64,000 nt of DNA from Phormidium tanganyikae FI6-MK23 (GTDB taxonomy: Bacteria; Cyanobacteriota; Cyanobacteriia; Leptolyngbyales; Leptolyngbyaceae), in the NCBI GenBank assembly GCA_019359175.1, contig JAHHHU010000020.1, positions 19,137 through 83,136 of the forward strand. The letters run 5' to 3'. Every line of letters starts with the position of its first letter. Position 1 is the first letter of the stretch. Below the pieces are notes generated by a model. The model was not told the DNA's origin. It did not search any database and worked only from the letters and a program-made list of their open reading frames with translations. The position numbers and the translations under genes are program-made. Shown piece by piece: positions 28,376 through 35,988 of the stretch.

Positions 28376-28702
28376 ATGACAGGTTTTTTGGCGCGGGGAA
28401 GAACTATGCGGCGGTGGCGGAGTTTTTGGCACACGATCGAGTTTATGAGCCAGGAGAATCCTCCTCAACTGATTGAAACGCTGATGTTGGCACTGTCAAT
28501 GGTGTTGTTTAGCGTGTGGATTGGGCAGGAGCAGTTGGCGTTTTTGCTGCTGGGGTTGGTGCTGACGGTAGGGGCTTGCGCGTCGATTTTGGTGCGTGAA
28601 GCGTTAATTCCGGCGATTCGTCCGCGTCCGACTCAGGTAATGGCAACGCTGCTGATGCTAGTGAGTCTTTACGGGTTTGCAGATTTGCTGTTCGTGCGTT
28701 GA
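28376..28702 (+). CDS. small integral membrane protein, unknown function
   Basis: About 108 residues with a basic N-terminus (ARGRTMRRWRSFWH) and two to three hydrophobic helices (LMLALSMVLFSVWIG, LAFLLLGLVLTVGACASILV, VMATLLMLVSLYGFADLLFV). ATG 28376 is preceded by AAAGGTAGAG; a GTG one codon earlier is possible. Spacing suggests cotranscription with the phosphoribosyltransferase. Its 3' end overlaps the convergent hpsP by 34 bases. I do not recognise a family. Confidence 0.6.
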   Translation: MTGFLARGRTMRRWRSFWHTIEFMSQENPPQLIETLMLALSMVLFSVWIGQEQLAFLLLGLVLTVGACASILVREALIPAIRPRPTQVMATLLMLVSLYGFADLLFVR

Positions 28703-29850
28703 ATTTCGCGATACGTAGTAATCATTTGTTGGGCGATCGCGTTCCAACTGTAGTGTTTCTGTGCATGAATTTGAGCGTTTTTGCCGCGTCGGAGTTGTTC
28801 GGCTCGATCGCAAATCGCTTCTTTCAAAGTTTGAGTTAATCTCTCGACATCGCACGTACAGATCCAACCGGATTGAGATCGCTCGATTTCTTGCCAAATG
28901 TGAACCTGATCCGAAATGACCACAGGCGTTCCAACGCTCATCGCTTCCGCGACTGCAATCCCGAAGTTTTCGTAGTACGAGGGCAGGACAAATAAATCAG
29001 CGGTTTTGAGTAAGGCAGTTTTCTCGCTTCCGGTGATGAATCCGACGATCGAGGTTTTGTCTTTGAGAGAAGAAGATTGGATGCGATCGCGAATTGCAGC
29101 TTCATAACTTGGATCTTGAGGGTTTCCACCTGCGAGAACGAAATGAAACTCTCGATCGAGAGTTTCCAAAGCAGGAAGAAGCAAATCTAAGCCTTTCTTG
29201 GGATCGATTCTCGACATAAAGAGGAGAATTGGTTTATCCGTCGGAATGCTAAGTTTCTCGCGGATTGAAATCGATTCAGAAGGCGGCAAACTGACACCGA
29301 GCGGGATTACCAAATCGCGAGTGACGGTGTTGAATCGCTCTGAAGTTTTAGCTTCTTGATCGCTGGTGAAATGAACGGCGGCGGCTCTCGACAGGTTTGG
29401 GCGTTCGAGTACAGCAGCATAAAGCCGTTTAAGATGACGTTTCTTTTGAAGATCAGCAGGATCGAGCGTTCCGAGTGGGCGAAGAATATAGGGGAGTTGA
29501 CGCGATCGAGCAATCGCAGCAGAACAGGAACTCACCGGGGAAAACAGCGCGTGAATGTGAGCGACATCGTAGTTTTGAGCGTTGTTCGATAGCCACTGGA
29601 GAAGGTCGATCGAGAATTTGTAGCGACGGAACGGAGAGCAGCGAAAGTAGAGAATTTTGTAGCCATTTTGTGCGATCGGAATTCCCAAAGGAACATCTAA
29701 AGGCGCTTGTCCAACATCACCATTTGAATCGGTTGTCGCGATCGTAACTTCGATTCCCGCTTCTGCTAATGCGCTCGATAGTCCTAATACCATTTGGCTC
29801 GGCCCGCCATAAACCAGTGAGATCGATGGCACGATTTGTAAGATTTTCAT
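28669..29850 (-). CDS. hpsP: glycosyltransferase family 4, hormogonium polysaccharide type (HpsP-like)
   Basis: A 393-residue GT-B enzyme. The N-terminus MKILQIVPSISLVYGGPSQM matches HpsP, one of the Nostoc hps glycosyltransferases needed for the polysaccharide that supports gliding of hormogonia. The C-terminal half has the GT4 signature FVLPSYYENFGIAVAEAMSV followed by GTPVVIS, and SRIDPKKGLDLLL for the sugar-nucleotide domain. It should act at the cytoplasmic side of the inner membrane. It is the last gene of the hps group, four bases after hpsO. It is intact, unlike parts of the genes upstream. The donor and acceptor sugars are unknown. Confidence 0.85.
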   Translation of the reverse strand: MKILQIVPSISLVYGGPSQMVLGLSSALAEAGIEVTIATTDSNGDVGQAPLDVPLGIPIAQNGYKILYFRCSPFRRYKFSIDLLQWLSNNAQNYDVAHIHALFSPVSSCSAAIARSRQLPYILRPLGTLDPADLQKKRHLKRLYAAVLERPNLSRAAAVHFTSDQEAKTSERFNTVTRDLVIPLGVSLPPSESISIREKLSIPTDKPILLFMSRIDPKKGLDLLLPALETLDREFHFVLAGGNPQDPSYEAAIRDRIQSSSLKDKTSIVGFITGSEKTALLKTADLFVLPSYYENFGIAVAEAMSVGTPVVISDQVHIWQEIERSQSGWICTCDVERLTQTLKEAICDRAEQLRRGKNAQIHAQKHYSWNAIAQQMITTYREIQRTNSKSANP

Positions 29851-29854
29851 TGTT

Positions 29855-31018
29855 TTAGAGCAATCGATAAAATTCCAAAAGTTCCTTTGCCAATGCTCGA
29901 TTCGTATATTTCGCGATCGCTCTTTGATACCCCCGCTGTCCTAATTCCTCAGCAAAACCGCGATCGTCGATTAATTGCTTGAGTCGATCGCTCAGTTCCT
30001 CAACATTCCCCTCTGGAAACACTAATCCCACTTCCCCAATCACATTCGGAATCTCGCCGGAATCTGATCCAATCACGGGAACCTGGCACGCCATCGCCTC
30101 GATTAACACATGACCGAATTGTTCTTTCCATCCAGCAGATGTGAGCGTTTTGAATTGATAGGTTGTTTCGGATGGCAAAACGAGCGTATTCATTAAATTG
30201 ATATAGCGATAAACATCAGCATGAGGAACGCTTTCTATCCAAATTAAACGATCGCTAAATCCAAATTGTTCGGCTTGTTCTTGAAGTTCTGCTTTGAGTT
30301 CGCCGCGTCCGAGTAGAAGAAGTTTCCAGTTACGATCGCGAATCTTCTCCAATGCTTTGATCAAGGTAAGAATTCCTTTCTCTGGCACAAATCGCCCGAC
30401 AAATCCTACGACAAAATCACCGAGTTGAATCCCAAGTTTTGCAGCAAGCTCTGGCTGAGATTGGGGACAAAAGAGCGAATCATCGACACCCAACTGAGGC
30501 ATGATGCTCATCTTTCCGGTGAATCCACGATCGCGCAAAATCTTCTCTCCGTCTTGGTTGCCCACGACGATTCCATCAGTATTTTTGAGGCTGTAAGCTT
30601 CAAGAAGCGAAATTGGAAATTTCAATTTGTAAGGCAAATTCCACCAAGTAAAGAAGAGATTCTTCGCTTTTAATCCAAGTAAATGATTTAGCGTAATCAA
30701 TTGAGCATATGCCAATGATTTTGAGCCTTGTTCTACTTGGATGATATTCGGACGAAACTCTTTTAGTAACGAGATTAGATCGGCTCCAAACGTGAGTAGC
30801 GCTTGATTGTTTTGGCTGAAGTTAGAAACGGGAACGACTCGAAACGAGCCTTCTTCGCGATATTGAGTCTCGATTGTATCTTTCATCACGCCGCCCGGTT
30901 TCCATCGCTTGGGAACCACGATCGTTACTTCGATTCCCGGTTCTAAGTTCACTAAGGCTCTAAGCTTTTCGCAGTTGAGATCAACAATATACGAATGGCT
31001 GGCAACGAGAATTCTCAT
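29855..31018 (-). CDS. hpsO: glycosyltransferase family 4, HpsO-like (intact copy)
   Basis: A full-length GT4 enzyme of 387 residues starting MRILVASHSYIVDLNCEKLR, the typical HpsO opening, with VVPKRWKPGG and IIQVEQGSKSLAYAQLIT. The C-terminal domain has VGFVGRFVPEKGILTLIKAL and the catalytic EQFGHVLIEAMACQVPVIGS. Its ATG overlaps the stop of a shortened hpsN copy (ATGA, 31015-31018). The first ~97 codons are duplicated at 33554-33837, where they are broken by a 5-base deletion. This copy appears functional. By analogy with Nostoc it serves exopolysaccharide synthesis for surface motility. Confidence 0.85.
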   Translation of the reverse strand: MRILVASHSYIVDLNCEKLRALVNLEPGIEVTIVVPKRWKPGGVMKDTIETQYREEGSFRVVPVSNFSQNNQALLTFGADLISLLKEFRPNIIQVEQGSKSLAYAQLITLNHLLGLKAKNLFFTWWNLPYKLKFPISLLEAYSLKNTDGIVVGNQDGEKILRDRGFTGKMSIMPQLGVDDSLFCPQSQPELAAKLGIQLGDFVVGFVGRFVPEKGILTLIKALEKIRDRNWKLLLLGRGELKAELQEQAEQFGFSDRLIWIESVPHADVYRYINLMNTLVLPSETTYQFKTLTSAGWKEQFGHVLIEAMACQVPVIGSDSGEIPNVIGEVGLVFPEGNVEELSDRLKQLIDDRGFAEELGQRGYQRAIAKYTNRALAKELLEFYRLL

Positions 31019-31723
31019 CGTTTCACCTCGTCTTGTTGCGTATTTGCCTTCAAACAGAAATCGGATTCTTCGCGGACTGCGCTGCCTCGAAACCGCTCAT
31101 CAAACCAGATGCCATATTTCTCAAACACCTCGCGGCGATAAGACATATTGCAGCCTCGCGCACTTAAAACCTGTTGCGGTTTCACAGTATGCACAAGGTT
31201 TAAGTGATACCAAGCAATCCCCGGATCGTGCGCTTCGGGTGGCAAGTCTTGAATTTCTAATCCTGATGCAAAATCGGCCAACTTCATTCGATCAAACACT
31301 CGACCTGCAACTGCTCCGACCTCGGATCGCTGATAGTTTTTCGCGTGTGCCGCCAAATATCCTGGCTCTAACTGCACATCGTCATCGATGAACAAAAGAA
31401 TTTCACCGCTTGATCGACGAACCGCATAGTTTCTCGCCCCCGGCAAACTCGCCCAGTCGAGCTTAAACCATTGAATCTTTCCAACCTGTGCCAAGTCTTC
31501 TAGAAACTGCTGAATATCCGGTTCATGCACAGGCGTTTGATCGACTACCAGGACTTCGTAGCTCGGATAGTCTTGCTTTAGAACATCGATGAGTGTCTCT
31601 CGGAGCGGTTCTTCTCGCCCATAGGTCGGAATGACCACAGAGATAAATGGCTGAGTCATGATGCCAGAGGAAACAACGCCGTTAGTGTTCCCAGAGACTC
31701 GGACTCTAAACCTTAGACAAAAG
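30730..31723. repeat. direct duplication, downstream copy (hpsN' and start of hpsO)
   Basis: This segment is nearly identical to 33554-34875, with the same orientation. The right edges end at GACAAAAG (31723 and 34875); the left edges are near GTTCTACTTG (30730 and 33554). Relative to the other copy, 340 bases of hpsN (33861-34200) are replaced here by seven bases (31042-31048), a net loss of 333. A 5-base stretch in hpsO is kept here but lost in the other copy. Confidence 0.9.
31015..31659 (-). pseudogene. hpsN copy with in-frame internal deletion
   Basis: This is a shortened copy of the hpsN at 33834-34811. From ATG 31659 it encodes MTQPFISVVIPTYGREEPLR and then runs identically through the GT2 catalytic part, including LLFIDDDVQLEPG, to EESDFCLK. 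There 111 residues net are missing before the shared last residues TQQDEVK. The lost part includes the distal catalytic segment and the membrane helix. The frame is kept, so a 214-residue protein could be made, and its stop still overlaps the hpsO ATG. It probably cannot transfer sugar but may serve translational coupling to hpsO. The longer open frame to 31803 overlaps the histidine kinase and is not used. Confidence 0.8.
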
Positions 31724-33283
31724 AGGAATTTCGATGAAAAACGCTGTTCCTTCAGTTTGGCTCGACGTAAAGTAGAGCTTGCCTTGATGGTATTCCGTGA
31801 CAATCTGATGACTAATTGACAGTCCTAAGCCTTTACCTTTACCAACCGGTTTTGTGGTGAAAAACGGATCAAACAGCTTGGATTGAATCTCTGGATCAAT
31901 GACATCCCCATTATTTGAAATCGTAATGCGTGCCCATCTTCTGTCAATCACCTCGGTCTGAATCTGAATCATTGGGGATTTAGGTTTTGCTTGTCCGATC
32001 GCTTCGATCGCATTCGACAAAACACTATAAAACACTTGATTCAATTGACCTGGGCAGCATTCAATCTCAGGTAAATCACCGTAGGTTTTTACTAACTGAA
32101 TCTCGATCGGATGCAGTACGCTCTTCAGGCGATGCTTTACTAGCAAAATCGTACTTTCAATTCCTGAGCGCAAGTCCACAGTTTTGCGTTCTGACTCATC
32201 TAAGCGCGAAAAAGTCCGTAGCCCGATTACCGTTTCTTCAATGCGCTCTGTTCCTAATAGCATCGATCGTAGTATTTTCTGTAAATCTTCTATGATGAAA
32301 GGAAAATCGATGCGATCAATTTCAGCTTGAATCATCGCGGGAGGAGTCGGCGTATTCTGCTGGTATAGCTCAATTAGACGTAACAAATCCTCGGCGTACT
32401 GTGCTACATACGTGAGATTTCCTTGAATAAAACTGTTTGGATTATTGATCTCATGCGCTACTCCCGCGACCAATTGCCCTAGGCTGGACAACTTCTCGGC
32501 TTGAATAAAGCATTGCGTCTGGTGTTCAATAAAACGCTGGGCTTGATGTAGTTTCTCCATCGCTTCAGTCAAGTCCTGATTTTTCTGATGTAGCGCAGAT
32601 TCGGCAACTTGTCGATCACGCAAATACAATCGCAAAATCTGAAGCACAATTAACCAGGTTGGCACTAGGAGTAAAATACTCATCACCATGATTATCAAAC
32701 ACCACTGGAGCGAGGTTTGATAATCCTTGGATTGCGCTTGAAGCTGTTGCTGAATGCTGAGATTTCTTTGAGCAACACCTGACGCGTAAATTTCTTTCTG
32801 AGTTTTGTAGGCTGGACTCGTCAAGAGCGTGAGCGCTTTTTGTGTCTGATTTTGCTCTACAAGCTGAAACGACTGTAATTCAAGCGCAATTAACGCTTGG
32901 TTAGCGGCATCAACCTGCTTTGCGTCCTGAGTCGAATAAATGTGAGGGGCAAGGTTGATGGATTCTTGAATCACCGCATCGAGTTCTGGGACAAATTTCT
33001 CATAGCGTTGCTGCCACGCTCGATCACCTGTTGCCGCGTTCATGAGAGCAGACATCGTGAGGACTTCATCAAGATGAGTGGCGCGATCGCTGAGATGCTG
33101 TAATTGCTGCTCTTGCTGACGCAGCCGATTGAAGTCCTGGTAAGTGCGCCAATTCATTCCAATCTGAGGGACAAATAGCAAGATCGTTAATGTGACTGCG
33201 ATAACGATCGTATGAGAGGGATGCTGAAGCAGTCTGGATCTCCAACGTTGCGGGAGCTGGTGTATGGGAAAATGCCTAATCAT
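31706..33283 (-). CDS. membrane sensor histidine kinase lying between the two hps copies
   Basis: A 525-residue sensor kinase. Residues about 26-45 form a first membrane helix, followed by a periplasmic helical sensor of some 150 residues resembling four-helix-bundle domains (QQLQHLSDRATHLDEVLTMS), a second helix (CLIIMVMSILLLVPTWLIVL), a coiled-coil linker and the kinase core. The H-box is GQLVAGVAHEINNPNSF with His near residue 277; the ATPase domain has the N-box (LSNAIEAIGQA) and G-boxes (GKGKGLGLSISHQ). All catalytic elements look intact. No response regulator is adjacent. Its last five codons and stop lie inside the duplicated hpsN upstream sequence, so the C-terminus is a junction product. 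It may be cotranscribed with hpsN'-hpsO-hpsP. Confidence 0.9.
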   Translation of the reverse strand: MIRHFPIHQLPQRWRSRLLQHPSHTIVIAVTLTILLFVPQIGMNWRTYQDFNRLRQQEQQLQHLSDRATHLDEVLTMSALMNAATGDRAWQQRYEKFVPELDAVIQESINLAPHIYSTQDAKQVDAANQALIALELQSFQLVEQNQTQKALTLLTSPAYKTQKEIYASGVAQRNLSIQQQLQAQSKDYQTSLQWCLIIMVMSILLLVPTWLIVLQILRLYLRDRQVAESALHQKNQDLTEAMEKLHQAQRFIEHQTQCFIQAEKLSSLGQLVAGVAHEINNPNSFIQGNLTYVAQYAEDLLRLIELYQQNTPTPPAMIQAEIDRIDFPFIIEDLQKILRSMLLGTERIEETVIGLRTFSRLDESERKTVDLRSGIESTILLVKHRLKSVLHPIEIQLVKTYGDLPEIECCPGQLNQVFYSVLSNAIEAIGQAKPKSPMIQIQTEVIDRRWARITISNNGDVIDPEIQSKLFDPFFTTKPVGKGKGLGLSISHQIVTEYHQGKLYFTSSQTEGTAFFIEIPLLSKV

Positions 33284-33402
33284 TCGATACGCAGTTGCTT
33301 TGAGAGTTTTTCAGCTTATTGGCTAGGTTTCCCAAAGCAGGTCTTTGGCTTTGTAGGAGGGAAGGAGGATGTGCAGGCTGAATTCTTAGGGCTAATCGAG
33401 AT

Positions 33403-33528
33403 AAGCAAACATTTTTGCTAGAAAAATCACGGCATTCGCTACAACAACCACGGCGTTCGTTATGACAAGCGGAATTTTTGCCACAACGATCGAGATTTTC
33501 GTCATCACAAACAGGATTTCATCGCTTT
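33403..33528. repeat. degenerate 21-bp tandem repeat, left array (about 6 units)
   Basis: Six consecutive 21-base units can be aligned, for example AAATCACGGCATTCGCTACAA and CAACCACGGCGTTCGTTATG(A), with a shared CGGNRTTCGYNA core. Read in frame the units suggest heptapeptides such as TTTAFVM, but the frame is not a gene with a start and ribosome binding site. The array lies between the kinase promoter side and the broken hpsO copy. A related array occurs at 34935-35144. Confidence 0.7.
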
Positions 33529-33553
33529 CGTTTCTTCTTCTTCGGATCTTCCA

Positions 33554-33837
33554 GTTCTACTTGAATGATATTCGGACGAAACTCTTTTAATAGCGAGATT
33601 AGATCGGCTCGTGAGTAGCCCTTGATTGTTTTGGCTGAAGTTAGAAACGGGAACGACTCGAAACGAGCCTTCTTCGCGATATTGAGTCTCGATCGTATCT
33701 TTCATCACGCCGCCCGGTTTCCATCGCTTGGGAACCACGATCGTTACTTCGATTCCTGGCTCTAAGTTCGCTAAGGCTCTAAGTTTTTCGCAGTTGAGAT
33801 CAACGATATACGAATGGCTGGCAACGAGAATTCTCAT
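33554..33837 (-). pseudogene. truncated and frameshifted hpsO copy
   Basis: This holds the first ~97 codons of hpsO, from ATG 33837 (MRILVASHSYIVDLNCEKLR) through VVPVSNFSQNNQGLL. Compared with the intact copy at 29855-31018 five bases (CAAAC) are missing near 33609, shifting the frame, and homology ends at 33554. The rest of the gene is absent. The start overlaps the stop of the full hpsN by four bases, just as in the intact arrangement. No functional product is expected. Confidence 0.9.
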
Positions 33838-34811
33838 AGTTTCACCTCGTCTTGTTGCGTGTAGATTTGTCCGTCGTTCCAGAGAGAGCGAATCACTGTT
33901 GCGATCGCACTCAAAAAGCCCAACGTATAAAACCCGAATCGCGTCACGATTTTGATCAGGGAACCGCTTTTATGACAAGGCGGACGACCCAGCACATGAC
34001 AATCAAACAATCGGAAAAAGAATCGCGCCGCCTGCGAAATTGTGAGATTGTTCAAGCCCATTAAAAAGTGATTGTGATAGAACGTCATCTGATATTTCAA
34101 CGATTTGGTGCTGATATCGTGACAGCCGCCCGTCTCTTCTCCCAAATGCACTAATGAAGCTTCTGGGTCATACCAAACAATCAATCCTGTCTTTCTCAGT
34201 TTCAAACAGAAATCGGATTCTTCGCGGACTGCACTGCCTCGAAACCGCTCATCAAACCAGATGCCATATTTCTCAAACACCTCGCGGCGATAAGACATAT
34301 TGCAGCCTCGCGCACTTAAAACCTGTTGCGGTTTCACAGTATGCACAAGGTTTAAGTGATACCAAGCAATCCCCGGATCGTGCGCTTCGGGTGGCAAGTC
34401 TTGAATTTCTAATCCTGATGCAAAATCGGCCAACTTCATTCGATCAAACACTCGACCTGCAACTGCTCCGACCTCGGATCGCTGATAGTTTTTCGCGTGT
34501 GCCGCCAAATATCCTGGCTCTAACTGCACATCGTCATCGATGAACAAAAGAATTTCACCGCTTGATCGACGAACCGCATAGTTTCTCGCCCCCGGCAAAC
34601 TCGCCCAGTCGAGCTTAAACCATTGAATCTTTCCAACCTGTGCCAAGTCTTCTAGAAACTGCTGAATATCCGGTTCATGCACAGGCGTTTGATCGACTAC
34701 CAGGACTTCGTAGCTCGGATAGTCTTGCTTTAGAACATCGATGAGTGTCTCTCGGAGCGGTTCTTCTCGCCCATAGGTCGGAATGACCACAGAGATAAAT
34801 GGCTGAGTCAT
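33834..34811 (-). CDS. hpsN: glycosyltransferase family 2, HpsN-like (full-length copy)
   Basis: A 325-residue GT-A enzyme. The N-terminus FISVVIPTYGREEPLRETL is typical of family 2, with the metal/nucleotide-binding LLFIDDDVQLEPGYL and later EESDFCLKLRKTGLIVWYD, which supplies the ED-type acceptor motif. A C-terminal hydrophobic region (YTLGFLSAIATVIRSLW) probably anchors it in the inner membrane. It corresponds to the Nostoc HpsN protein of hormogonium polysaccharide synthesis. In the parental order it would be followed by hpsO and hpsP; here it is followed by a broken hpsO, then the kinase, and then the second copy set. Confidence 0.87.
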   Translation of the reverse strand: MTQPFISVVIPTYGREEPLRETLIDVLKQDYPSYEVLVVDQTPVHEPDIQQFLEDLAQVGKIQWFKLDWASLPGARNYAVRRSSGEILLFIDDDVQLEPGYLAAHAKNYQRSEVGAVAGRVFDRMKLADFASGLEIQDLPPEAHDPGIAWYHLNLVHTVKPQQVLSARGCNMSYRREVFEKYGIWFDERFRGSAVREESDFCLKLRKTGLIVWYDPEASLVHLGEETGGCHDISTKSLKYQMTFYHNHFLMGLNNLTISQAARFFFRLFDCHVLGRPPCHKSGSLIKIVTRFGFYTLGFLSAIATVIRSLWNDGQIYTQQDEVKL

Positions 34812-34934
34812 GATGCCAGAGGAAACAACGCCGTTAGTGTTCCCAGAGACTCGGACTCTAAACCTTAGACAAAAGGGCTAATTCAAGATGATGCGATCGT
34901 GTTGTGAAGGGACGACGCTATCAATTCAAATAAG

Positions 34935-35144
34935 AAAGTGTTTTCACTGAGAAAATCAGGACGTTCGTAGTGAAGATTTCGACGTTCGCGGTATCGGTTG
35001 CGGTTTTCACGAAGAAAGTCGTAACAGTCGTGGTGAGGATTGCGACGTCCGTGGTGAATGGTGCGATCGTTGCCGTATCGAATCTAAGGTTCGCGGTAAC
35101 GGCGATGAAATTGGTAAGGACAAATTGCGATATTTCTGATGACA
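34935..35144. repeat. degenerate 21-bp tandem repeat, right array (about 10 units)
   Basis: Units of 21 bases run without gaps, for example TCAGGACGTTCGTAGTGAAG(A) and TTTCGACGTTCGCGGTATCG(G), with a consensus around CGACGTTCGTGGTGA. Both strands stay open through the array only because the unit length is a multiple of three; the resulting Thr/Val-rich heptad peptide (TTNVEIF-like) has no convincing start signal. The units share their core and orientation with the array at 33403-33528, so the two arrays bracket the upstream hps copy. They are classed as a noncoding minisatellite. Confidence 0.75.
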
Positions 35145-35175
35145 CTCAAAGTTTTCGCCGCGTTTAGTCACTCGT

Positions 35176-35238
35176 GACTGTCGGGATACTGTTGGCTAGG
35201 CTTCAATCGCCTCGATCGCAAACAGTATCCTGGCAGTC
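35176..35238. other. long imperfect hairpin downstream of the TPR-like gene
   Basis: Arms 35176-35193 and 35221-35238 pair at 16 of 18 positions, around GGATACTGTT/AACAGTATCC, with a 27-base loop that itself holds AGGC/GCCT complementarity. It lies 22 bases beyond the stop of the minus-strand gene at 35261-35872 and may be its terminator, although no T tract follows. Confidence 0.5.
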
Positions 35239-35260
35239 CGAGCAACGAGAGCGAAACGTC

Positions 35261-35872
35261 CTAACGATTCGTCGGTTGCTCCGCAGTTCGGGGATATTGA
35301 ACATCCACGAATCCGAGTTCAAGTAACTGCTGATACGCCTGTTTACCCAAATCGCGGGTCGGTTGCTGGCTTCGGATAATTTGCACCAGAAGCGGCACAG
35401 CTAGCTCAGATTGGTTCATTGCTCGATGCACCAAAGCTAGGCGATAGGTAGCTTGATCGCGCATTTCCGCTGTTTCTAAAGCTTTTTTGCGCTGGCTGTC
35501 TGCGACGCGGGTATCAATTCCAGAAAAACTGGTTGCCAAATCTTGGTAGAAGTTAGACAACTGATTGAACACTTGACGCGCATCTTGCAGTTTTTTCAGA
35601 GCTAACGGCATATTTTGCGCTTTTACGGCTTGATCAGCTTCATTCATCAGCCGCTGTCCACCCTGCAAACTCAATAAACCATCACCCTGAACTGCCGTTG
35701 GACGCACCACATTTGGATCGGTGGGATCGATCGGACGCGCTTGACCCGATCCAGGCGCGGGTTTGGGCGTTTGAGCCTGAACAGACGGTGTTGCGAACAT
35801 CACACCTGCAAGCATTGAGAGCGAAAGAATGCCAGAGATGGAAAGAGGTTGAATCGTTCTCAGATGAGCCAT
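35261..35872 (-). CDS. exported TPR-like protein, unknown function
   Basis: A 203-residue protein from ATG 35872 (MAHLRTIQPLSISGILSLSM) with a signal peptide ending near VQAQ. The start is chosen because it opens directly into this signal peptide; the longer frame to 36016 overlaps the gss-like gene. After a Pro-rich linker comes a helical region (RLMNEADQAVKAQNMPLALK, then YRLALVHRAMNQSELAVPLL) of tetratricopeptide character. It is probably periplasmic. It lies 117 bases after the gss-like gene in the same direction. I do not know a characterised homologue. Confidence 0.7.
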   Translation of the reverse strand: MAHLRTIQPLSISGILSLSMLAGVMFATPSVQAQTPKPAPGSGQARPIDPTDPNVVRPTAVQGDGLLSLQGGQRLMNEADQAVKAQNMPLALKKLQDARQVFNQLSNFYQDLATSFSGIDTRVADSQRKKALETAEMRDQATYRLALVHRAMNQSELAVPLLVQIIRSQQPTRDLGKQAYQQLLELGFVDVQYPRTAEQPTNR

Positions 35873-35988
35873 GAATAATTGCAGAATGCTATAGGACAAC
35901 TTGGAACCCTCGGATCTTATCATTGTGAGATCCATTTTCAGGTGAAGCCGATCGATTCGTTTTTGTTCCTCAGAAGTTAAACCGGAAG

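Larger units (their letters stand above)
33554..34875. repeat. direct duplication, upstream copy (hpsN and broken hpsO start)
   Basis: A 1322-base segment, direct repeat of 30730-31723. Between the two copies are 1830 bases with the sensor kinase and the left 21-bp array. Identity is very high over hpsN, with scattered single-base differences in the hpsO part, so the duplication is fairly recent. The copies have diverged by complementary loss: this one kept hpsN and lost hpsO, the other the reverse. Confidence 0.9.

Noticed and set aside
31660..31803. N-terminal extension of the short hpsN copy
   Set aside because: The extra residues overlap the kinase 3' end and are absent from the full copy, which starts at MTQPF.
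33403..35144. 21-bp arrays as a CRISPR array
   Set aside because: Units are contiguous and degenerate, with no constant repeat plus unique spacer pattern, and no cas genes lie nearby.
34921..35167. Open frames on both strands across the right 21-bp array as genes
   Set aside because: They stay open only because the unit is a multiple of three; no ribosome binding site or known domain is seen.
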